Shown one piece after another: positions 24,258-31,698 of a stretch of DNA of 64,000 nt. The stretch lies in contig NZ_CP102263.1 in assembly GCF_025147485.1 (NCBI RefSeq), forward strand, positions 2,989,501 through 3,053,500, read 5' to 3'. This stretch comes from Bacteroides uniformis (GTDB lineage: Bacteria > Bacteroidota > Bacteroidia > Bacteroidales > Bacteroidaceae). Both the position numbers and the translations under genes were made by a program. The number at the start of each line of letters is the position of its first letter. The first letter of the stretch is position 1. The notes below the pieces were generated by a model. That model had not been told where the DNA came from. It ran no database searches and worked only from the letters and a program-made list of their open reading frames with translations.

Positions 24258-26462
24258 ATGAATTTCAAGAAACGAACAAATTTCCTCTTTGGAGTACTGC
24301 TGCTGACCGGCAGTTTGTTGGCTCAAAACGTATGTGTATCCACTCCGAAAACCTCTTTGGTGCTTTCGGCTCCTGAAGGCGGTACACTGAGACACTTGTA
24401 TTATGGTAACAGACTTTCTGAAGCCGACTTGCAGAATATCTCTGCGGCAGAAGCGAACCATGCAGCCTATCCCGAATATGGATTGAATGCTCCCGTGGAG
24501 ACGGCCCTCGCTGTGAAGCATGCCGACGGTAACATGACCCTCCAGCTCGAAGTATTGAACGTGACTACCGAAAAGGAAGGGAATGCCGTGACGACTGTCG
24601 TGGCACTGAAGGATAAGGTGTATCCCTTCTTCGTCAACGTCTGTTACCGTGCCTGGCAGGATGCCGACGTGATAGAATCCTGGACTGAAATCTCCCATCA
24701 GGAGAAGAAGCCGGTGGTGCTCAATCAGTTTGCTTCCGGCTATCTGCCCATCCGCCGTGGCGATGTATGGCTGTCCCATCTCTCCGGTTCCTGGGCCAAT
24801 GAAGGGGTTTTGACGCAGGAACCTCTCACTCCGGGCATGAAGGTTATCAAGAATAAGGACGGTGTGCGCAATTCCCATACTGACCATGCCGAAGTGATGT
24901 TCTCCCTTGACGGCCGTCCGCAGGAGAACACGGGCAACGTGATTGGTGCAGCCCTCTGTTACAGCGGCAACTACAAACTCCGCATTGAGACACACGATGA
25001 TGAATACCACCATTTCTTTGCCGGAATCAACGAAGAGAACTCTACTTATTCCTTGAAGAAGGACGAGCTTTTCCGCACTCCCGAACTTGCCCTGACTTAT
25101 AGTAATGAAGGCTTGAGTGGCGGCAGCCGTAACTTCCATCGCTGGGCACGCCTGCACAAACTGGCGCACGGCACTACCCCCCGCAAGATTCTTTTGAATA
25201 GTTGGGAAGGCGTGTACTTTGACATCAACCAGCAAGGTATGGACCAAATGATGGCGGACATTGCCTCCATGGGTGGCGAGTTGTTCGTGATGGACGATGG
25301 CTGGTTTGGCGACAAGTATCCCCGTAAGAACGACAGCTCATCACTCGGCGACTGGGTGGTGGACAAGAACAAGCTTCCGAACGGTATTGAAGGCTTGCTG
25401 AGTGATGCCAAGAAACATGGCGTCAAGTTTGGCATCTGGATTGAGCCGGAGATGGCGAACACTACCAGCGAACTCTACGAGAAGCATCCCGACTGGGTAC
25501 TTAAAGCTTCCGAACGTGACGTTGTGTTGGGACGCGGCGGCACGCAGGTAGTGCTTGACCTTGCCAATCCTGCCGTGCAGGACTTCGTTTTCGGTGTGGT
25601 AGACAACCTGATGACCTCTTATCCTGAAATAGATTACATCAAGTGGGACGCCAATATGTCTGTCCAGAACCACGGTTCGCAATATCTGACGAAGGATAAT
25701 CAGAGCCACATGTACATCGAATTCCACCGCGGCTTCGAGAAAATCTGCCAGCGCATCCGTGCCAAATATCCCGACCTTACCATCCAGGCATGTGCCAGTG
25801 GCGGCGGTCGTGCCAACTACGGAGTGCTGCCTTACTTCGACGAGTTCTGGGTAAGCGACAATACCGATGCCCTGCAACGTGTCTATATGCAGTGGGGAAC
25901 TTCCTATTTCTTCCCCGCCATCGCTATGGCATCGCATATCAGTGCTGCCCCCAATCATCAGACGTTCCGCACCATCCCTCTGAAATATCGGATAGACGTT
26001 GCCATGAGTGGTCGTTTGGGTATGGAAATCCAGCCCAAAAATATGACGGAAGAAGAAAAGGCTCTTTGCAAGAATGCCATTGCCGAGTACAAGACCATTC
26101 GTCCCGTAGTACAGTTGGGAGACATTTACCGCCTGCTCTCTCCTTATGACAAGCAAGGTGTGGCTTCTCTGATGTACGTGGCTCCGGAGAAGGACAAGGC
26201 AGTCTTCTATTGGTGGAAGACGGAACATTTCTGTAACCAGCACCTGCCGCGTGTGAAGATGGCAGGGCTCTGTGCCGACAAGCAATACCGGGTGCATGAA
26301 CTGAACCGTATAGATAATGTTCCCTTGAACTACGAAGGAAAGAGTTTCAGTGGTGCCTACCTCATGGCAAACGGGCTGGAGATTCCCTACAACCATAAGG
26401 TGGACTATCACAAGCAGAACGACTATTCGAGCCGTGTGCTTTATCTGGAAGAGGTGAAGTGA
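24258..26462 (+). CDS. secreted GH36 alpha-galactosidase
   Basis: Releases terminal alpha-1,6-linked galactose from raffinose-type sugars or galactomannan. The product is 734 aa with a signal peptide cleaved near LAQ (residues 20-22), a N-terminal beta domain, a (beta/alpha)8 barrel (about 310-650) and a C-terminal sheet. Barrel motifs are LNSWEGVYFDIN, FVMDDGWFG, the nucleophile D464 in IKWDANMS and the acid/base D534 in VSDNTDA. No SusC/SusD pair or other glycosidase is adjacent, so it is a stand-alone enzyme, probably periplasmic because no lipobox is present. Confidence 0.95.
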   Translation: MNFKKRTNFLFGVLLLTGSLLAQNVCVSTPKTSLVLSAPEGGTLRHLYYGNRLSEADLQNISAAEANHAAYPEYGLNAPVETALAVKHADGNMTLQLEVLNVTTEKEGNAVTTVVALKDKVYPFFVNVCYRAWQDADVIESWTEISHQEKKPVVLNQFASGYLPIRRGDVWLSHLSGSWANEGVLTQEPLTPGMKVIKNKDGVRNSHTDHAEVMFSLDGRPQENTGNVIGAALCYSGNYKLRIETHDDEYHHFFAGINEENSTYSLKKDELFRTPELALTYSNEGLSGGSRNFHRWARLHKLAHGTTPRKILLNSWEGVYFDINQQGMDQMMADIASMGGELFVMDDGWFGDKYPRKNDSSSLGDWVVDKNKLPNGIEGLLSDAKKHGVKFGIWIEPEMANTTSELYEKHPDWVLKASERDVVLGRGGTQVVLDLANPAVQDFVFGVVDNLMTSYPEIDYIKWDANMSVQNHGSQYLTKDNQSHMYIEFHRGFEKICQRIRAKYPDLTIQACASGGGRANYGVLPYFDEFWVSDNTDALQRVYMQWGTSYFFPAIAMASHISAAPNHQTFRTIPLKYRIDVAMSGRLGMEIQPKNMTEEEKALCKNAIAEYKTIRPVVQLGDIYRLLSPYDKQGVASLMYVAPEKDKAVFYWWKTEHFCNQHLPRVKMAGLCADKQYRVHELNRIDNVPLNYEGKSFSGAYLMANGLEIPYNHKVDYHKQNDYSSRVLYLEEVK

Positions 26463-26469
26463 CATAAGC

Positions 26470-26530
26470 AAAGGTGAGGTTGGGCCGTGTAAAGGTGAAC
26501 TTGAGCGGCGTAAAGGTGAGGTTTATGGGT
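26470..26530 (+). repeat. Tandem 21-bp repeat, about 2.9 copies, after the GH36 gene
   Basis: Units begin at 26470, 26491 and 26512, each with AAAGGTGA followed by a G/C/T-rich half. They start 8 bp after the GH36 stop. The same 21-bp period is seen at 7654. Confidence 0.8.
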
Positions 26531-26669
26531 ACAGTTGGTACAGTGGGTACAGCGTCTCTTCTATCTCACACACGCATGTATATAAATAATGTACGCGTTA
26601 TGAAGTAATGTACATAAGCGCATGTGTGTGAAGCAGAAGAGGCGCTGTACCCACTGTACCAATTGTACC
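26528..26669. repeat. Large imperfect inverted repeat, about 50-bp arms
   Basis: The left arm begins GGTACAGTTGGTACAGTGGG and runs to about 26580; the right arm (26617-26669) is its reverse complement with a few mismatches (CACACACGCATG against CATGTGTGTG, AGCGTCTCTTCT against AGAAGAGGCGCT). The centre is A/T-rich. No ORF is inside. The size and symmetry recall a miniature inverted-repeat element or a strong transcript stem, but no target duplication is evident. Confidence 0.75.
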
Positions 26670-26733
26670 ACTGTTTGGATGTCCAACTTTTCTTTTCGTA
26701 CCCTTTTGGGACTTTCAGGTAAGATGGAAACAT

Positions 26734-26775
26734 AAAAAAAGTCCCACAATACATTGATATTGTAGGACTTTTTTC
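26734..26775. terminator. Bidirectional terminator between GH36 and tRNA-Lys
   Basis: Arms AAAAAAGTCC-C-ACAAT and ATTGT-A-GGACTTTTTT form a stem of about 15 bp with one mismatch and T-runs on both strands. It ends the tRNA transcript on the minus strand. Confidence 0.8.
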
Positions 26776-26805
26776 TTTTTGTCGCCTTCTGGCTTTGTTT
26801 CTATG

Positions 26806-26878
26806 TGAACCGCTTGGGGCTCGAACCCAAGACCCCAACATTAAAAGTGTTGTGCTCTACCTGCTGAGCTAGCGATTC
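26806..26878 (-). tRNA. tRNA-Lys (anticodon UUU)
   Basis: Read on the minus strand: acceptor 5' GAATCGC pairs with 3' GCGGTTC (one G-U), D-arm AGCTCAGCAGGTAGAGC, anticodon stem CAACA/TGTTG with loop CTTTTAA, T-arm with GGTTCGAGCC, discriminator A. CCA is not encoded. 73 nt. Its own promoter lies at 26905-26935 and a terminator at 26734-26775. Confidence 0.96.
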
Positions 26879-26904
26879 AATCCTTCATTGCTGTTAAGCG
26901 GGTG

Positions 26905-26935
26905 CAAAGATAGATACTTTTTTGAAATTTGCAAA
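26905..26935 (-). promoter_or_regulatory. Consensus promoter of tRNA-Lys
   Basis: On the minus strand TTTG (26932-26935), 19 nt, TATCTTTG (26905-26912); predicted start about 22 nt before the mature tRNA. The -33 sequence TTTGCAAA is self-complementary and faces the ettA promoter. Confidence 0.75.
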
Positions 26936-26954
26936 ATAATATCATCTTTTTTCT

Positions 26955-26962
26955 TATCTTTG
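26955..26962 (+). promoter_or_regulatory. -7 element upstream of ettA
   Basis: TATCTTTG; the nearest TTTG (26928-26931) is 23 nt upstream, slightly long. The predicted leader is about 50 nt. Confidence 0.5.
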
Positions 26963-27016
26963 TCCCCATCAATCCTTGATATTAATCATTATCACTGAAC
27001 ATTAATCATTAAATAC

Positions 27017-28714
27017 ATGGCAACAGTAGACGATAAAAAGATTATCTTTTCTATGGTTGGGCTGAATAAAACCATTCAGCAGAACAACAAGCAGGTACTG
27101 AAGAACATTTACCTCTCGTTCTTCTACGGGGCAAAAATCGGTATCATCGGTCTGAACGGTTCGGGTAAATCGACCCTGCTGAAGATTATCGCCGGATTGG
27201 ATAAGTCCTATCAGGGCGAAGTGGTGTTCTCGCCGGGATATTCTGTGGGGTATCTGGCCCAGGAACCGTACCTCGACCCCACCAAGACCGTAAAGGAAAT
27301 TGTAATGGAAGGCGTGCAGCCCATTGTGGACGCGCTGGCAGAATACGAGGAAATCAATCAGAAGTTTGGCTTGCCCGAATATTATGAGGACCAGGACAAG
27401 ATGGACAAGCTCTTCTCCCGCCAGGCCGAGTTGCAGGACATCATTGACGCGACCGATGCCTGGAACCTTGACAGCAAGCTGGAACGCGCCATGGACGCCC
27501 TCCGTTGTCCGCCCGAAGACCAGTCCGTAGAACATCTTTCCGGTGGTGAGCGCCGCCGTGTGGCCCTTTGCCGCCTATTGTTGCAGAAGCCCGACGTGCT
27601 TCTTCTTGACGAGCCCACCAACCACCTTGATGCCGAATCCATCGACTGGCTGGAACAACACTTGCAGCAGTACGAGGGTACGGTGATTGCCGTAACGCAC
27701 GACCGTTACTTCCTCGACCACGTTGCCGGCTGGATTCTTGAGCTGGACCGTGGCGAAGGTATTCCCTGGAAAGGTAACTACTCCAGTTGGCTGGAACAGA
27801 AGACCAAGCGCATGGAGCAAGAGGAAAAGACCGCCAGCAAGCGCCGCAAGACGCTGGAACGCGAGCTGGAGTGGGTGCGCATGGCTCCCAAGGCCCGTCA
27901 GGCAAAGGGAAAGGCGCGTCTGAACTCCTACGACAAATTGCTGAACGAGGATGTGAAGGAGAAGGAAGAGAAGCTGGAAATCTTTATCCCGAACGGTCCC
28001 CGTCTGGGTAATAAGGTGATTGAAGCCAAGCATGTGGCAAAGGCGTTCGGTGACAAACTGTTGTTCGATGACCTCAACTTCATGCTTCCACCCAACGGTA
28101 TCGTGGGTATCATCGGCCCTAACGGTGCCGGTAAGACTACGCTTTTCCGTCTTATCATGGGACTGGAAAAGGCAGACAAAGGCGAATTCGAGGTGGGGGA
28201 GACCGTAAAGGTTGCCTACGTGGACCAGCAGCACAAGGATATCGACCCCAACAAGAGCGTATATCAGGTCATTTCCGGCGGAAACGATCTGATTCGCATG
28301 GGAGGGCGCGACATTAATGCACGCGCCTATCTGTCCCGTTTCAACTTCTCCGGTGCCGACCAGGAAAAGCTCTGTGGGGTGCTTTCCGGTGGTGAACGCA
28401 ACCGCTTGCATCTGGCGCTCTGCCTGAAGGAGGAAGGTAATGTGCTGTTGCTGGACGAGCCCACCAATGACATCGACGTGAATACGCTCCGTGCCCTCGA
28501 AGAAGGTTTGGAGGACTTTGCCGGATGTGCTGTGGTCATCAGTCACGACCGTTGGTTCCTTGACCGTATCTGTACGCATATCCTCGCTTTCGAAGGAGAC
28601 TCCAATGTGTTCTTCTTTGAAGGTTCTTATTCAGAATATGAGGAAAATAAACAGAAACGTCTTGGGAAAGAAGAACCCACCCGTGTACGTTATAGAAAGC
28701 TCATGAATGATTGA
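27017..28714 (+). CDS. ettA: energy-dependent translational throttle protein EttA (ABC-F)
   Basis: Cytoplasmic ABC-F ATPase that binds the ribosomal E site and gates entry into elongation according to the ATP/ADP ratio. The product is 565 aa with two ABC domains: Walker A GLNGSGKST and GPNGAGKTT, signatures LSGGERRR and LSGGERNR, Walker B VLLLDEPTNHLD and VLLLDEPTNDID. The linker between them is the P-site tRNA interaction motif, charged and helical. The EttA-type 'arm' insertion is present in the first domain (EYEEINQKFGLPEYYEDQDKMD region). It is long enough to be EttA rather than a drug-resistance ABC-F. Confidence 0.95.
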   Translation: MATVDDKKIIFSMVGLNKTIQQNNKQVLKNIYLSFFYGAKIGIIGLNGSGKSTLLKIIAGLDKSYQGEVVFSPGYSVGYLAQEPYLDPTKTVKEIVMEGVQPIVDALAEYEEINQKFGLPEYYEDQDKMDKLFSRQAELQDIIDATDAWNLDSKLERAMDALRCPPEDQSVEHLSGGERRRVALCRLLLQKPDVLLLDEPTNHLDAESIDWLEQHLQQYEGTVIAVTHDRYFLDHVAGWILELDRGEGIPWKGNYSSWLEQKTKRMEQEEKTASKRRKTLERELEWVRMAPKARQAKGKARLNSYDKLLNEDVKEKEEKLEIFIPNGPRLGNKVIEAKHVAKAFGDKLLFDDLNFMLPPNGIVGIIGPNGAGKTTLFRLIMGLEKADKGEFEVGETVKVAYVDQQHKDIDPNKSVYQVISGGNDLIRMGGRDINARAYLSRFNFSGADQEKLCGVLSGGERNRLHLALCLKEEGNVLLLDEPTNDIDVNTLRALEEGLEDFAGCAVVISHDRWFLDRICTHILAFEGDSNVFFFEGSYSEYEENKQKRLGKEEPTRVRYRKLMND

Positions 28715-28761
28715 TTTCGGTGCGAATTTGAAAGTATATTCTTTTACTTGTTGACAATACG

Positions 28762-28793
28762 AAAGCCCTGCTGTAGAATGCAGGGCTTTTTTT
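28762..28793 (+). terminator. Intrinsic terminator after ettA
   Basis: Stem AAAGCCCTGC/GCAGGGCTTT (28762-28771, 28780-28789), 8-nt loop, then a run of seven T. Confidence 0.93.
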
Positions 28794-28872
28794 GTTTAAA
28801 AATATCTCAAAAAAGCCTTTCTACCTTCAAAAAATGTAACATAAATATAACATTAATCTCGTTTTTATTAGT

Positions 28873-28880
28873 TATATTTG
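28873..28880 (+). promoter_or_regulatory. -7 element upstream of the receptor-nuclease operon
   Basis: TATATTTG, giving a leader of about 54 nt; no TTTG at the -33 position, so the operon may need an activator or ECF sigma factor. Confidence 0.45.
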
Positions 28881-28938
28881 CGACTTAAAACATAAATTAA
28901 TGTTTAATTAACACTATCTATTAACAAAAAACAGAATT

Positions 28939-31686
28939 ATGAGAAAACATCTAATTCAATTCCTGTTGGTTGCAGTGTTGTCGGTATTTAGTGCCGCTGC
29001 ATTTGCTCAGACTACAGTGAGAGGTCAGCTTGTTGATTCAGAAACAGGTGAACCGTTAGTGGGTGCCGCCGTCATGGTGGAAGGTACTACACAAGGATCG
29101 GTGACCGACATTGATGGCTATTTCAAGCAAAGCGTTGCTTCGAATGCGACATTACTATTCAAGTACGTGGGTTATAAAGACCAGAAGAAGAAGATTACGC
29201 AGAAGGGCGCTTCTGTGGATTTGGGTGCTATCCCAATGGAACCGGATGCTGTGATGCTGAAGGACGTAGTGATTACATCGTCTATTGCTGTGGCACGCAA
29301 GACTCCGGTTGCAGTATCTACTGTCGACCCCGTATTTATTGAAGATAAGATAGGTTCTCAGGAGTTACCGCAAATCTTGAAATCTACTCCGGGTGTTTAT
29401 GCTTCTAATGAGGGAGGTGGCTTTGGTGATTCCAACATAAAGATTCGTGGTTTTAAGTCAGAATATGTGGCTATGATGATTAACGGTGTACCCATGAACG
29501 GAATGGAAAACCAGAAAGTATACATGAGTAACTGGGGTGGTTTGATTGATGTGGCCAGCAGTATTCAGGTACAACGTGGACTTGGTGCCAGCAAGGTGTC
29601 AACTCCTTCAGTAGGTGGCTCACAAAACATTATAACCAAGACTACTGATGCCAAGAAAGGCGGCTTCATCTCTTACGGCATGGGTAATGACGGCTACAGT
29701 AAAGTGATGTTCAGTGTCTCTTCCGGTCTGACAAAAGATGGTTGGGCCTTTACTTTATTGGGTGCCAGAGATAAACGCGACGGTTATATTCAAGGTACGG
29801 AATCCGAGGCCTACACTTGGTTCATGAGTATTGCAAAACGTATCAATGACAACCATCAACTTTCATTTACAGCTTTTGGAGCACCTCAGTGGCATAATCA
29901 GCGTAATATGGCAAATGGTTTGAATATCAAGGAGTATCAGCGTGTAAAACAATGGATGGGTGAGGAAAGTCCCTATCGTTACAATTCTACTTTCGGTTAT
30001 CGCAATGGACAAGTGATGAACTCTTCACGTAACGAATACCATAAGCCCCAGATGTCTCTTAATCATTTGTGGCAAATCAACCATAAGTCAAGCCTCAGTA
30101 CAGCAGCTTATATGTCTATCGGTACTGGTGCGGGCTATAGTGGTACGGGGGTAACGGGGTACACCAGCTCTTGGTACGGTACGGCCAGTGATGGTACGGT
30201 GAACACTCAGTTCCGTTGTCCTGATGGTACTTTTGATTATGATGCTGTGGATAAGCTCAATGCAGATAACTATACTAATCCGGTGAATGTGAGTGGAATG
30301 CCCGGTTATAAAGGTTCGCTGATGATTATGAACAAAGCCTCGAACGACCATTTCTGGACAGGATTGATTTCTACTTATACCACTAAGTTTGGTGATTACT
30401 TTGATTTCTATGGTGGTATTGACTTCCGCTATTATAAAGGTTTGCACAAGAATGTCATTACCGATCTTTTTGGAGGGCAGTATTATGTAGACTCTTATAA
30501 CCGTAAGAGTGTATTGGCTGAGAATAGTGTGAATGGTGGAGTCACCTCCTGGGTAAACCAGAAGTTGGGAGTAGGAGATGTGATTCGTCGTGACTACGAC
30601 GGTTTTGTGATGTACGAAGGTGGTTTTGCCCAATTGGAGTATAATAAAGATAAAGTGAGTGCATTTGTTTCAGGTGGTCTTACAAATACCAGTTATTGGC
30701 GTAAAGACCGTTTCTATTATAGTGGTGACAAACAGCTGTCTTCGAAGAAACATTATTTGGGAGGCAATGTGAAAGCTGGTTTGAATTACAACCTTGATGA
30801 TTACAATAACGTATTCTTCAATACCGGATTTATCAGCCGTGCTCCTATTTTTGATAATACCTTCATCAATTCTCAGAGTTCACATGAACGTAATCCTGAT
30901 GCTAAGAATGAGAAAGTTTACTCTTTCGAATTAGGTTATGGATATCGTAGCCAGTATTTCTCAGCCAATGTAAACGCCTATTATACTATGTGGAAAGACA
31001 AGGCTTTATATGATACCGGATCCTATGAAGACGTAAACGGGGCTTCTCAACGTTGGACAATGAACATGACCGGTGCGCAGGCTAACCACATGGGTATAGA
31101 GCTTGACTTTATTGCCAAGCCTTTCCGCTGGATGGAAGTTAACGGTATGTTCTCTTGGGGAGACTGGCGCTGGAATGGGACAGCGAAAGGCTTCATGATG
31201 AATACTGAAGGCCAGATTATGGCGAATAGCCGTGGTGAAGTGGTGACAGATATGAGTAATGTAGATCAGTACAAGTATACCATTGAAATGGATAATGTAC
31301 AGGTGGGCGGTTCTGCTCAGACTACAGCTGCTTTGGGAGTGACATTCCGCCCAATGAAAGGCTTGCGTCTTAATGCAGACTGGAACTTCTTTGCACGCAA
31401 TTATGCCGATTATGACATTGATGCGAGCCAAGCCACTCAAAAAGAGGCTTACGTGGTGGAAAAACCTTGGGAGATTCCTTCATGGAGCACATTTGATGTA
31501 AGTGCAGGATATACCTTTGACTTCGGTAAGATTCGTGCTACACTGAGCGGCAATGTGAACAACTTGTTCAACCAAGAGTACATAGCCGATGCACGCGATG
31601 GAAGTAACCATGACTGGGAGACGGCCACACGTGTTATCTATGGTTGGGGACGTACTTATACTGTAAGATTGAAGTTGAATTTCTAA
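28939..31686 (+). CDS. TonB-dependent outer-membrane receptor (first gene of the nuclease locus)
   Basis: A 915-aa receptor: signal peptide ending AFAQ (about residue 24), a CarboxypepD-regulatory-like domain (25-110, VRGQLVDSETGEPLVGAAV), a plug (about 125-235, with the TonB-box-like and QNIITKTT end) and a 22-strand barrel ending in KLNF. The C-terminal aromatic residue is the usual barrel-insertion signal. It is not paired with a SusD homologue; instead two surface-type lipoproteins follow. No cobalamin or other known riboswitch is visible upstream. The substrate is inferred from its neighbours, see the nuclease. Confidence 0.92.
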   Translation: MRKHLIQFLLVAVLSVFSAAAFAQTTVRGQLVDSETGEPLVGAAVMVEGTTQGSVTDIDGYFKQSVASNATLLFKYVGYKDQKKKITQKGASVDLGAIPMEPDAVMLKDVVITSSIAVARKTPVAVSTVDPVFIEDKIGSQELPQILKSTPGVYASNEGGGFGDSNIKIRGFKSEYVAMMINGVPMNGMENQKVYMSNWGGLIDVASSIQVQRGLGASKVSTPSVGGSQNIITKTTDAKKGGFISYGMGNDGYSKVMFSVSSGLTKDGWAFTLLGARDKRDGYIQGTESEAYTWFMSIAKRINDNHQLSFTAFGAPQWHNQRNMANGLNIKEYQRVKQWMGEESPYRYNSTFGYRNGQVMNSSRNEYHKPQMSLNHLWQINHKSSLSTAAYMSIGTGAGYSGTGVTGYTSSWYGTASDGTVNTQFRCPDGTFDYDAVDKLNADNYTNPVNVSGMPGYKGSLMIMNKASNDHFWTGLISTYTTKFGDYFDFYGGIDFRYYKGLHKNVITDLFGGQYYVDSYNRKSVLAENSVNGGVTSWVNQKLGVGDVIRRDYDGFVMYEGGFAQLEYNKDKVSAFVSGGLTNTSYWRKDRFYYSGDKQLSSKKHYLGGNVKAGLNYNLDDYNNVFFNTGFISRAPIFDNTFINSQSSHERNPDAKNEKVYSFELGYGYRSQYFSANVNAYYTMWKDKALYDTGSYEDVNGASQRWTMNMTGAQANHMGIELDFIAKPFRWMEVNGMFSWGDWRWNGTAKGFMMNTEGQIMANSRGEVVTDMSNVDQYKYTIEMDNVQVGGSAQTTAALGVTFRPMKGLRLNADWNFFARNYADYDIDASQATQKEAYVVEKPWEIPSWSTFDVSAGYTFDFGKIRATLSGNVNNLFNQEYIADARDGSNHDWETATRVIYGWGRTYTVRLKLNF

Positions 31687-31698
31687 GCGAACATATTT

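Noticed and set aside
26463..26680. Full insertion sequence at the inverted repeat
   Set aside because: No transposase frame between or next to the arms and no target-site duplication visible.
28801..28938. Cobalamin or other riboswitch upstream of the first TonB receptor
   Set aside because: The leader is about 54 nt and A/T-rich without the conserved boxes of a known riboswitch; the region before 60275 was also checked and shows none.
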